Shown one piece after another: positions 39,551 through 48,290 of a DNA stretch of 64,000 nt. Where the stretch lies: contig BAHV02000018.1 of NCBI GenBank assembly GCA_000508965.1, forward strand, positions 1-64,000, written 5' to 3'. This stretch comes from Dielma sp000508965. GTDB taxonomy: Bacteria; Bacillota_I; Bacilli_A; Erysipelotrichales; Erysipelotrichaceae. A program made the translations under genes and the position numbers. Each line of letters starts with the position of its first letter. Positions within the stretch are counted from its first letter, which is position 1. The notes beneath the pieces are model-generated. The model did not search any database. It was not told the DNA's origin and saw only the letters and a list, made by a program, of their open reading frames with translations.

Positions 39551-41222
39551 TGTTATCCTCTCCCTGCTTTTGAATATTCAGCGTAACCCTTGTGTATTTG
39601 CCTTCTTCACTCTCCACATACAAGATAGATTTGTCACCATAGGAAAGATAGAGACGGCGGGCGATATTAAACAAACCATAATGAGTCGTTTCATTCTTAT
39701 CAGATTGAAGCCTTTCATTTAAAGTTTGCACTTCCTCAGGACTCATGCCTGCGCCATTATCCTCGATAATCAAATGCATACCCTTTTCGTTAACACTGCC
39801 CCTGATTGTAATCAACAACTTTTTTGAATGCGCAAAGCCATATTTAATACTATTTTCTAATATCGGCTGAAGCAGCAGCTTCGGCACTAAGAATTCACCG
39901 CAGGCTTCATCAACATTTACCTCATAAGCAAAACGGTCATTGAAACGATATTTCTGAATCTTTAAGAACATGTATGTGTATTTGAGATCTTCACTGAAAT
40001 GGACTTGATCCAGATCATTATTGATGCTGTAACGCAATAATGCCGTCATTTGAATAATCAAATCAGCGGCAATACGCTGATCCATCAGAATCGAATAACG
40101 GATCGTATCCAATGTATTATAAAGAAAATGCGGATTGAATTGGGCTTCCAGCTGTTTGATTTCGGAGAGACGCCGAATATCAGCCAGCTCGCTGTTTTTC
40201 ACATGCAGAGCATTGATTTCATCGACCATTGAATTTATATTATCTGCAATCAAAATGAATTCATCCTCCCCCTCCATTTTTACATGGTGGTGAACATCAC
40301 TCTTAATGATGTCTATCTCATGAATCAGCTGATTGATTGCGACCGTATTTGAATCAGCGATCTGATTAGCAAAACGTTTGGCAATTAAAAATAAAGTAAT
40401 GCCTAACATGGTGATGATCAGCACACCGATCCAAAGCTGCTCCATCTGATTTTCAAGTCCGGAGAATGTATAAATATTGATGTTATAGGCTTTAAGATAA
40501 TTATACTTAACGATATAATCACGGCCATTATTCGTATAATGAGTCGCTGTTTCATCAAACTTAAAGCGGTTATAATTCTGAATGAAGCTTTTCTGTGAAC
40601 AGGCGATAATATTACCGAATCGATCCGTAATTACACCATCCACTTGTTCACGGGTTATTGCATAATTCCAGTCAGAACCATCCAGCAAGACAAACAGATA
40701 GCCGCTGATCTGAGTATCCTTCATGATTGGATAACACATCAGATACCGGGAATAAGCCTCACCGCGGCTGTATACTGCAGAAGCTATTTCCTCAGGCATC
40801 ACTTTATCACAGACAATGCCGAGAAAACTTAAAAAATGCTTATTGAACGCAGAATTATCCAGTGTTGTCATGACTTTCTGATAATCAGCATCAAGCAATA
40901 TTAAATCAGCCTTGATTTCATATTCAGAGGTTGTCTGATAGAAATTATAAATGATGTCCTGTTCCTTTTTTGTGCCTTCCAACACCCCCTGATAATCAAG
41001 CGTATTATTAGCAGAAAACAAATAATTAGCATAATCATGATAGGTTTTAGAAAATAAGCTGCTTAATGATTCACTGAAAAGATCAGCTTTGCGCTGATTC
41101 AGTGAATAGGAATAGATGAAAAGAGAGCCTGCAAAGGCAATGATTGCAATGACAATCAATAGAATGATCGATCTGAAAATATTATACTGCAATTTAGCTC
41201 TGAAACTGGTCTGTTTTTTCAT
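39543..41222 (-). CDS. Sensor histidine kinase, YesM type
   Basis: A 559-residue kinase. TM helices at about 15-38 and 262-283 flank an extracytoplasmic sensor domain (Cache-like). A HAMP-type linker leads to the His_kinase core with EAQFNPHFLYNTLDTIR (phospho-acceptor His365), followed by ENSIKYGFAHS (N box) and DNGAGM (G1 box). It sits with its AraC-type regulator and beside an ABC importer, the usual YesMN arrangement for sensing extracellular sugars or their derivatives. A TATAAT box ends six bases before the ATG, so the mRNA may be leaderless. Confidence 0.93.
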   Translation of the reverse strand: MKKQTSFRAKLQYNIFRSIILLIVIAIIAFAGSLFIYSYSLNQRKADLFSESLSSLFSKTYHDYANYLFSANNTLDYQGVLEGTKKEQDIIYNFYQTTSEYEIKADLILLDADYQKVMTTLDNSAFNKHFLSFLGIVCDKVMPEEIASAVYSRGEAYSRYLMCYPIMKDTQISGYLFVLLDGSDWNYAITREQVDGVITDRFGNIIACSQKSFIQNYNRFKFDETATHYTNNGRDYIVKYNYLKAYNINIYTFSGLENQMEQLWIGVLIITMLGITLFLIAKRFANQIADSNTVAINQLIHEIDIIKSDVHHHVKMEGEDEFILIADNINSMVDEINALHVKNSELADIRRLSEIKQLEAQFNPHFLYNTLDTIRYSILMDQRIAADLIIQMTALLRYSINNDLDQVHFSEDLKYTYMFLKIQKYRFNDRFAYEVNVDEACGEFLVPKLLLQPILENSIKYGFAHSKKLLITIRGSVNEKGMHLIIEDNGAGMSPEEVQTLNERLQSDKNETTHYGLFNIARRLYLSYGDKSILYVESEEGKYTRVTLNIQKQGEDNNV

Positions 41223-41228
41223 AGCTCT

Positions 41229-41256
41229 ATTATACCTTTTTTATACCATGAGTAAA
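41229..41256 (-). promoter_or_regulatory. Promoter placed directly on the kinase start codon
   Basis: TTTACT (41256-41251), a 16-bp spacer and TATAAT (41234-41229) end six bases before the ATG at 41222. Transcription would start at or very near the start codon. Confidence 0.6.
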
Positions 41257-41303
41257 AGATTAAGAATTTAATTATATCAGCATCATAAAAAATATAAGCA
41301 AAG

Positions 41304-41321
41304 AGCTGCTGTGCAGCAGCT
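41304..41321 (-). terminator. Terminator-like hairpin at the end of the surface operon
   Basis: AGCTGCTG and CAGCAGCT form a perfect 8-bp stem with a two-base loop just after the DUF1307 lipoprotein stop; the T-run behind it is weak. Confidence 0.55.
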
Positions 41322-41325
41322 TCTA

Positions 41326-41775
41326 TTATTCTTCACTTGTACAGTCAAGACCCATTTCACGATTTTTCGCCAGTGTTTCGCTGATTTTGATCTGCGTCGT
41401 CGTTTCATCTGCATTACGTACTATACCGACTGACGATAATTCTTGGATAGATGCCGTTTCAAAATCAATGAATAATGTTTCTGTGAAGAATTGTTCATCT
41501 ATTTCATAGCTATATTCTACGCCCTTGATCGACCTATACACATCGGCTGCGATCTCTGCCGCAGCTGCCAATTCATCAACGCTGACCCTACTCATATTCA
41601 GCTGCACGACATTTACATTTTTTTGTGTTTTTATATATTCATTATCATGCTTGAAATTTGTGGTTATCGCAACGCCATTCTCATTCATTGTACAAACGCT
41701 TTCTTTGAGCTGTGTCGGTTCTGCCTTACAGCCTGTCAGCAGCACAGCCAGCATGAGTAATTTTATTTTTTTCAT
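41326..41775 (-). CDS. DUF1307-like lipoprotein (YehR type)
   Basis: A 149-residue lipoprotein from the ATG after GGAGAGAAGCA. The signal LLMLAVLLTGC places the lipid-modified Cys near residue 15. The mature part, with YIKTQKNVNVVQLNMSRVSVDELAAAAE and VEYSYEIDEQFF segments, follows the DUF1307 pattern. It lies 22 bases after the glycosyltransferase stop and may be the last gene of the surface operon or separate. Function unknown. Confidence 0.8.
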   Translation of the reverse strand: MKKIKLLMLAVLLTGCKAEPTQLKESVCTMNENGVAITTNFKHDNEYIKTQKNVNVVQLNMSRVSVDELAAAAEIAADVYRSIKGVEYSYEIDEQFFTETLFIDFETASIQELSSVGIVRNADETTTQIKISETLAKNREMGLDCTSEE

Positions 41776-41796
41776 TGCTTCTCTCCTATAATTCAT

Positions 41797-42753
41797 TTAA
41801 ATTTTTTTGCTTATCAAATATCTATGCAATAACTTGCAGGCACGCGTAAAGCCAAGTCCTTTAACCAGCAGGCAGCATAGTCTAGCCTTTTTATCTGCCG
41901 CATAGTTTAGGATCCCGCATTCAGCAGCTGTCTCCTTTTGTTCTTCGGCGCTCAGATAAGGGACAAATTCCAGCAGTGAGGAATACTGAAAAGCAAGAAA
42001 GCTGTCGACTGCCGGTTCACTTCCCAGTTCATGATCCTTAATACAGCGAAGTACAATTGTTTTAAAATCTTGCGCAAGTCTGGCATATCGCTGAGTGATC
42101 GTTCCGCCATGCTGACGGTAGCAATGCAATACATAGGGACATAGGGCAATTTTAGGCTTTAAGCGGATCAGCTTTACATTCCATTCAATATCTTCACAAT
42201 AAATACCCGCTTCAAACCATAAGTCTGCTTCAATCAGCATTTGTCTTTGCAGCACGCGGTTCCACGCACAGCCTAATGGATAATTAAGTCTGATCAAAGC
42301 TTCAAAGATATGCTCAGCCGTTGTGTCGGCAGTTACGATTTGATTCAATACATGGGCGGTCCGATTCAGCAATGAATTTATGTCTTTTTCTGATTCAAAA
42401 AAAACCACTTCATTTTTTCCATCCAAGTAAGGAGCAAGATGCCTGAATGCCTGATTATCTTTCAGCCAGTCATCACTATCCAAAAAAAGAATATAGGTTC
42501 CTCTCGATGCCCTTAAGCCAATATTTCGTGCCATTGATAATCCTTGATTCTGCTGATGAATCACACGTATTGTTTGATGCTTGTCTTCATATCTGTCACA
42601 TAGCTCAAAACTGCCGTCTGCTGACCCATCATCAACGAGCAAGATCTCATAATCAAACACGGTCATTTGATCAAGCACACTCTGCACACAGACAGATAAA
42701 AAGGGAACTGTATTATAAATAGGAATGATCACACTCAGCAAGGGCTTATTCAT
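41797..42753 (-). CDS. GT2-family glycosyltransferase
   Basis: A 318-residue GT-A enzyme: SVIIPIYNTVPFLSVCVQSVLDQ, the VDDGSADGS nucleotide loop, a GLSMARNIGL segment and the metal-binding DSDD all match family 2. The C-terminal 110 residues vary, as in capsule and cell-wall polysaccharide transferases. It overlaps the O-antigen-ligase-like gene by eight bases. It probably adds one sugar to the polymer made by the cluster; donor unknown. Confidence 0.92.
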   Translation of the reverse strand: MNKPLLSVIIPIYNTVPFLSVCVQSVLDQMTVFDYEILLVDDGSADGSFELCDRYEDKHQTIRVIHQQNQGLSMARNIGLRASRGTYILFLDSDDWLKDNQAFRHLAPYLDGKNEVVFFESEKDINSLLNRTAHVLNQIVTADTTAEHIFEALIRLNYPLGCAWNRVLQRQMLIEADLWFEAGIYCEDIEWNVKLIRLKPKIALCPYVLHCYRQHGGTITQRYARLAQDFKTIVLRCIKDHELGSEPAVDSFLAFQYSSLLEFVPYLSAEEQKETAAECGILNYAADKKARLCCLLVKGLGFTRACKLLHRYLISKKI

Positions 42754-44107
42754 TCTGCGACCTCATTCTGGACTGAGTCAGGCTTTGTCCGGCACCCAAG
42801 CCAAGCAAGATCCATAAAAGATGAGCTGTCAGCATAAAGCTGATGCCAAAAAAAGCTTGTACCAGATAGCCGCAGACCGCAAACAAACAGGCTGCTGTTA
42901 CCCAAGTTGAGCGTTTTGTCTTAAGCCGATGAAACATTGTCCTCAAACTGATTCCATAGATACTTAATAGACAGATCAGCATCGGCAACCCCATTGTTAA
43001 CAAAACTTCAAGGTATTCATTATGTGCTTTATCGAAATATTGAGCGTTATTCAGCGGATACACTGAATGATAGAGCAGTCCGAAAGTATCCGGGCCGCTG
43101 CCTGAAAGCCATGTTTGAGGCAGGAAACTAAGCGCATTCTTCCAAACCATATAACGGCCTGAACCTGATTTTTCACTGATTGTTTCACCGAGCAGCGGGC
43201 CAAGTCCATCCTGAACCTGCTGGATCAAACTCTGCATTAAAGGATGTCCTCTTACAAGCATAACAAACAATATCAGAATACCGGCTGCCGCTGCAAGAAT
43301 CGTCAGGCAAGACGGATCGAACAGCCGATGACGGCGATGCTTCCAGCCTTTAATCATGGTGAACAGCATCAGCATAAAAACGATCCCCAGTCCCAGCAGA
43401 CCGCCCATCGCTTTTGTCATCATAATTATCAGGACTGACAGCAGCAGACTGCTTAAGAAGAAAAGCTCCTGCCGCCAATTCACAGCCATAATAAAGCCTG
43501 CCGCTGAAATACCGCTGAGCATGACCATATTGGCTGCCAGAAAATTCGCATTGCCGCATAATCCCGTAACCAACTTTACCTCACGATATAATTCATCATA
43601 ATAAGTAAACTCAGGCATAATTTCCAGATATTGAATGATCGTATAGATACCGTTGATCAGGCCGGCCCCCAGCATTGCATACAAGATACAGCGTCGGTGC
43701 TTTTCTTCACAGATGCTCAGGCTGCCAAGCAATAATAAAAAATAGCTGCACCATGTATAAAATCCTTCATATCGGCCTGCTTTCCCCTGAAAAGAGCAGG
43801 CTCGATCTAATGAATTCATCGATGACAAAAAGATGAGGAGAATACCGATCAGCAGAAGTATCAGCAGCTGCTTTCTTTTGATCCGCATAAGTCCCTGTGT
43901 AAACTTAAACAATGTCACAAACAGCAGCAATCCGCTCAGCAGATACAAAATAATCGGGTAATAAGGCCCCTGTTTAAATATCTGTTGATATACAACGCTG
44001 AGCGGCATCATTAAAATAAGAAATATCAGCAAGCAAGTACCGCCGAGCTCACAGAATTGATAGATACAGATACGATCTTTTTCTTTCACATTACCCTCCG
44101 CTTTCAT
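42746..44107 (-). CDS. O-antigen ligase / Wzy-like membrane protein
   Basis: About 453 residues from the ATG at 44107 (an in-frame GTG at 44089 close to GGAGGG is also possible). It has about 11-12 TM helices with a large loop containing RYMVWKNALSF, GSGPDTFG and FDKAHNEYLEVLLTMG. The H-N-x-x-L motif is the hallmark of the Wzy_C superfamily, which joins or polymerises lipid-linked glycans. Here it could transfer the cluster's glycan to a wall polymer or to protein. The first ATG lies inside a strong inverted repeat, suggesting translation control. Confidence 0.88.
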   Translation of the reverse strand: MKAEGNVKEKDRICIYQFCELGGTCLLIFLILMMPLSVVYQQIFKQGPYYPIILYLLSGLLLFVTLFKFTQGLMRIKRKQLLILLLIGILLIFLSSMNSLDRACSFQGKAGRYEGFYTWCSYFLLLLGSLSICEEKHRRCILYAMLGAGLINGIYTIIQYLEIMPEFTYYDELYREVKLVTGLCGNANFLAANMVMLSGISAAGFIMAVNWRQELFFLSSLLLSVLIIMMTKAMGGLLGLGIVFMLMLFTMIKGWKHRRHRLFDPSCLTILAAAAGILILFVMLVRGHPLMQSLIQQVQDGLGPLLGETISEKSGSGRYMVWKNALSFLPQTWLSGSGPDTFGLLYHSVYPLNNAQYFDKAHNEYLEVLLTMGLPMLICLLSIYGISLRTMFHRLKTKRSTWVTAACLFAVCGYLVQAFFGISFMLTAHLLWILLGLGAGQSLTQSRMRSQNE

Positions 44108-44164
44108 CAAAACGCCCAAATTTTTTCAGACGTTTTGATGAAAAGGCAAATGAATTGCCTTTTC
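44102..44164 (-). promoter_or_regulatory. Two mutually exclusive hairpins between surface protein and ligase genes
   Basis: Reading the minus strand, GAAAAGGCAA and TTGCCTTTTC (44164-44140) form a 10-bp stem. TTTCATCAAAACG (44143-44131) and CGTTTTGATGAAA (44114-44102) form a perfect 13-bp stem that includes the ligase ATG. The two stems share bases 44140-44143, so they compete. The pair could lower transcription or translation after the abundant secreted protein. Confidence 0.65.
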
Positions 44165-44177
44165 AACTTGTATTTAT

Positions 44178-46916
44178 TTATTTAATAGTTACAGCTTCCG
44201 CCGCTCCCGTATAAGTTTTTCCATTATAGATGACACTGCCGCTGCTGCCAGCTTCGATAGTCAGAGTACCCGCACCGGTAAAGGTTCCTTCCACTGTCAG
44301 TACAGCATCATTCTTTAGACTCAGCGTTTGAGCGCCGGTTATAGCTCCTGCACTCATTGTTTCTGAATGATATATTGGATAGCTTGTCGTAAATCCATTA
44401 TTATTCTCCAGATAGTCAGCAACGCTGCCTAAATAAAGAAGCTTCACCTCATCACCCTTTAAACCGTCTGTACTCAGATCGCTGATTCTATTTTGGGCAC
44501 TGTCTGTCCATACCAAACCATTAGCCTTAAGAGTATCCGCACCGCTGATCAGCATCTTTGTACTTTTCAGTACTATACCCGCAGTACCTGTTACGCTAAA
44601 TTCAGGATTCAGCATCAGTTTGCCTAATGTATTATCATTACTTATAGCCATCATATGTCCGGCCGATTCAAAATTACCAAACAAGGTGATCGTGACATTA
44701 TCTGCTGCGGCGATCGACTTGTTTTTGGCTAATTTCAAATTGCCAATTTCAGCATCCGCAGTCAATGTATATGCAGTAGCATCATCACCGGTTAGATAAG
44801 CCATCAGCTTCTCACTGTCAGCACTGGCAGACTGTGAGGTGATTGTTACCGTCACCGATCCGATCTGCGCTTTTTTCATCTTCCCGTTTGGCGTGCGGCC
44901 GCCAATGACCAGATAAAAATCCTGATTGTCACTGCTGCTGCCGGCACTCGACAATGCCAGATATGTACCTGCCGCATAACCTGATTTACCAGCATAATTC
45001 TTTTCACTGCTGCCGGCCTTATCTTCACCGGCTTCTTTATAGAATGATGCCGTATAGCTGTCACCTATTTGAAGATTCAGCTTTGCATTAACGGAAGCAT
45101 TCGACTGATTAGCTACATTGATCAAGTTATTCACATTGTCGTTTCCATTCCAGCCAAGATCGTTGCCGGCTTCCGGTTTTGTCTCACCGCTTACAGTATC
45201 ATAGCTTCCGCGGTCATAGATAAATTCCATAGCACCCCAATTGATCTCAACGCGATAGCTGATATCGCCGGTTGTCGTCAAATAGATTGGAATCTCTATC
45301 TGATTGGTAGCTGCATCGTCTGAGAGACGTTTCCAAGACGCAGCCACAACACCGCCGACGGAAGATGTAAAGGTTTCGGTGCGTCTTGCTGTCGATAACG
45401 CCGAAGCACTGAGTTTTGCCCGAGAACCAGCTGCCGCTGAATAAGTCATATTCATACCGCTTACATCAGCGTTAGCTAAACCGCTCAGATCTTGTCCCTT
45501 TAATGAACCGGCTGTCCCCGTATAGCTTTCATCAGCAGCTAACTGCACTTGATATATCGTATTGGAAACCTCAGCCGCTTTGTATCCGGTACCGGAGATT
45601 GCACTGACTAATCCTACATGTTTAGTTTGCAATAAATTCTTTAATGGTTCTTCCGACGTATCATCTGTCAGATTTTCCAATTTAAACAATGAACTGCCCT
45701 CAACATATTTATCAAGAGTAGAGTAATTCGGATATACCGTTCCGTCTGCATCTTTCTGTGCATTATAAATATTGTATACACCCTTTACAGCGGAATCCTT
45801 AATGGAAGAAGAAGTCACTCCGGTCAGCTTATCTCGATAACTATCCATTTCCCCTGTGATAAAGGCAATACCGCTGATCAGTGAGAAACGCCGGTCCCCC
45901 TTAGCTCCCGCTGTAGAAAGACCATAACACCGATAACCACTGTTATCAGCAACCAATAGATTGACATTAACATCCATATCAGCGCCTGTAATGGCCCCGC
46001 GGTTTAAACCAACCAAGCCATAATAGAATGGCATACTGGAAAGAATGGTAACATTCCCTTTCACGGATACATCGGATACAGTCCCATGATTTTCCATGAT
46101 CAGGCCAAATGCGGCCGCTGTTCCTCTTAACCCATAATAATAATCATCAGTGTCTTGCTTTTTTAATTTAGATTTATCGAACTGATCAATAATCTGAACA
46201 TTGACATTGGTGAAAGTAACATTCTTGAATTCAGATTCATTGTTCAGCATGAAATAATTTTCACCAAGCATGAGACCGCCGGCCCCATTGTTTGTCGCTT
46301 GCTCATTGATATTTCTGAACCCCAGGTCATCCTGTCCATCAGCGACACCCGTATAAGTGCGTTGGATCGTCAGATTGGATATCGTTTTCCCGTTTCCGTC
46401 GAAACTGCCGCTGAATGGTACACAGCTATCGCTGTATTTATAAAAATAGTCATCTGCATTACTATTAGCACTATTATAGGTAGCGACAAATGTAGCTTCC
46501 ATTATTTTAGAAATATCTGCCGCAGCAATGCCGCCGATACCGATCCATTGCTTGCCTGCTAGATCGATATCATTCATCAATTTGATCGCTGCGGTAGCAT
46601 GTCCGTCATTTTCATATCCAGATGAGTCAGCTTTTAAAGAGAAGCACGTATATTCCTTTCCGCCGATCGTAATCGTTTTTTGACTCATCAGATAAGATAC
46701 AAAACCAAGACCTTTTGCCGTCTTTACCTGTATCTCCGTAATCTTGTCTGCATGAGCCGGATCAGTGACAAGGTCATAATCCGTCCCTTCTACCGCACTC
46801 TTTCCTTCCTCAAACCATGTTTTTGTTTCAGCTGCCTGAACATGGATCGGCAGCATGGTCAGAACCATTGCCATTACAACTGCAAAGGCCCCTAATTTTT
46901 CAATTAATTTTTTCAT
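44178..46916 (-). CDS. Large secreted surface protein with GLUG-like region and GNDN domain
   Basis: A 912-residue protein with a clear signal peptide (about 1-28, ending VQA-A). Residues about 160-350 contain beta-helix-type repeats, e.g. FSGSFDGNGKTISNLTI, YYGLVGLNRGAITGADMD. Residues 553-697 form a domain shared with the 560-residue protein of the same operon: YRVEINWGAMEFIYDRG, then GWNGNDNVNNLI and a final IGSVTVTITS. The C-terminal 200 residues are further beta-solenoid-like strands, ending GKTYTGAAEAVTIK. No LPXTG, TM anchor or wall-binding repeats are seen, so attachment must be indirect. No enzyme motif. Confidence 0.88.
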   Translation of the reverse strand: MKKLIEKLGAFAVVMAMVLTMLPIHVQAAETKTWFEEGKSAVEGTDYDLVTDPAHADKITEIQVKTAKGLGFVSYLMSQKTITIGGKEYTCFSLKADSSGYENDGHATAAIKLMNDIDLAGKQWIGIGGIAAADISKIMEATFVATYNSANSNADDYFYKYSDSCVPFSGSFDGNGKTISNLTIQRTYTGVADGQDDLGFRNINEQATNNGAGGLMLGENYFMLNNESEFKNVTFTNVNVQIIDQFDKSKLKKQDTDDYYYGLRGTAAAFGLIMENHGTVSDVSVKGNVTILSSMPFYYGLVGLNRGAITGADMDVNVNLLVADNSGYRCYGLSTAGAKGDRRFSLISGIAFITGEMDSYRDKLTGVTSSSIKDSAVKGVYNIYNAQKDADGTVYPNYSTLDKYVEGSSLFKLENLTDDTSEEPLKNLLQTKHVGLVSAISGTGYKAAEVSNTIYQVQLAADESYTGTAGSLKGQDLSGLANADVSGMNMTYSAAAGSRAKLSASALSTARRTETFTSSVGGVVAASWKRLSDDAATNQIEIPIYLTTTGDISYRVEINWGAMEFIYDRGSYDTVSGETKPEAGNDLGWNGNDNVNNLINVANQSNASVNAKLNLQIGDSYTASFYKEAGEDKAGSSEKNYAGKSGYAAGTYLALSSAGSSSDNQDFYLVIGGRTPNGKMKKAQIGSVTVTITSQSASADSEKLMAYLTGDDATAYTLTADAEIGNLKLAKNKSIAAADNVTITLFGNFESAGHMMAISNDNTLGKLMLNPEFSVTGTAGIVLKSTKMLISGADTLKANGLVWTDSAQNRISDLSTDGLKGDEVKLLYLGSVADYLENNNGFTTSYPIYHSETMSAGAITGAQTLSLKNDAVLTVEGTFTGAGTLTIEAGSSGSVIYNGKTYTGAAEAVTIK

Positions 46917-47048
46917 TCGTTCTTCCTTATGCTCCTTTCATTTTTAATTCTTTTGTCTTCCTTAGTTTTTTAACGCATCCTCCTCCCGCTGCTTGCTTTC
47001 CCGTCAAAAAGCCCGAGTGTTCAGACTTTTAAACAGAAAAACAAGTTT

Positions 47049-48290
47049 TTATTCCGTTTTATGCTTTTCAAATATCACCATGACTGTTTTCATGAGAATC
47101 AGCAAGTCAAGCATCAAGGTCTGATTTTGAATATAATACAAATCAAAAGATAATTTACTCTTTGCGTCACTGCTGTATCTGCCCATTACCTGCGCATAAC
47201 CAGTTAAGCCTGCCTTTACACGTGTTCGATATGCAAATTCTGGTAATTGCTTTATGATCTCATCCGCCAGTTCAGGTCTTTCAGGCCGCGGTCCTACTAA
47301 GCTCATTTCTCCTTTCAGCACATGGATCAGCTGGGGCAATTCATCGATTCTGAGCCGTCTCAGTATTCTGCCTGTTCTCGTGATCCGCTCATCTTCGGCT
47401 TCACTCATTTTCGCGATACCGTCCGCTTCGGCGTTTTCTCTCATACTGCGCAGCTTGATCATTGTAAAGCGGCGGTTGTTTTGCCCATAACGCTGCTGGC
47501 GGTAGAAGATCGGTCCGCCGTCTTCCAGGTGAACACACAATGCTGCTCCTGCAATCAGCGGTGAAGTCAGCAGAAGAAGCAGCAGAGATACCACGATATC
47601 CAAAAGGCGTTTGATCAAAGAATAACTTTTCTGCTGATGGTGGTTCAGCAGAAGATCGCTGACAATCAATATCTCACCGCTCAGCATTACATCCTTGATA
47701 TCCCATCGCTCATACCACTCTTTGTCCAGTTCAAAGCAAAGCCGATTCAGGCGATACCGTTCATCAAGCTCAATATCTTCAACAAGCAGTCCATCTGCAA
47801 GTTTCAGCCTCCCGGCATCCACCTCTAACGGCGGCAGTTCGTCAACGATTCTAAAACGATCTTTCCGAGTCTTAAATTCCGCAAGTGCAGGACCGGCTCT
47901 GCCAACATGGATCAGCCGTTTACAGCCATACCGCTTCAGATAATACCGGTCGGCGGCCTTGCTCCAGATAAAAGCCCAGCACACTTGTGCAGCTGCCAAG
48001 ATCAAAAGCGGCAGCGGATTCATAAAGCGGTATGCGATCAGTGAGATTTCAAGATAGAGGACAGGCGCACTGATCAAACAGCTCAGACAATGTATCAATA
48101 AAATCTCATCACGGCTCTTTTCAGCAATCTTATATCCATTATTGATGACTTTGAATGTTTCAAGCTCAAACAATGCCAAAAGAATGACTACAACATTTCC
48201 CCAAAAGTAATAATAAATGGTTTCGCCATAACCCATTTCCCAGAATACAGTAATGAAAATGAACTGCATCAGCAGGTCTATGAAACTCAT
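47049..48290 (-). CDS. Polyprenyl-phosphate sugar-1-phosphate transferase (WcaJ/EpsE-like)
   Basis: A 413-residue initiating transferase. Four N-terminal TM helices, a cytoplasmic Rossmann-like middle, then the catalytic part: LIKRLLDIVVSLLLLLLTSPLIAG, RYGQNNRRFTMIKLRSM, LRIDELPQLIHVLKGEMSLVGPRPERPE and GLTGYAQVMGRYS. It puts the first sugar phosphate on the lipid carrier. Its ATG overlaps the stop of the upstream gene (ATGA). Presence in the operon shows that a glycan is built together with the surface proteins. Confidence 0.95.
   Translation of the reverse strand: MSFIDLLMQFIFITVFWEMGYGETIYYYFWGNVVVILLALFELETFKVINNGYKIAEKSRDEILLIHCLSCLISAPVLYLEISLIAYRFMNPLPLLILAAAQVCWAFIWSKAADRYYLKRYGCKRLIHVGRAGPALAEFKTRKDRFRIVDELPPLEVDAGRLKLADGLLVEDIELDERYRLNRLCFELDKEWYERWDIKDVMLSGEILIVSDLLLNHHQQKSYSLIKRLLDIVVSLLLLLLTSPLIAGAALCVHLEDGGPIFYRQQRYGQNNRRFTMIKLRSMRENAEADGIAKMSEAEDERITRTGRILRRLRIDELPQLIHVLKGEMSLVGPRPERPELADEIIKQLPEFAYRTRVKAGLTGYAQVMGRYSSDAKSKLSFDLYYIQNQTLMLDLLILMKTVMVIFEKHKTE

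Noticed and set aside
46917..47048. Riboswitch-like leader before the 912-aa protein gene
   Set aside because: The sequence has purine-rich and C-rich tracts but no convincing paired structure; reported as no feature.
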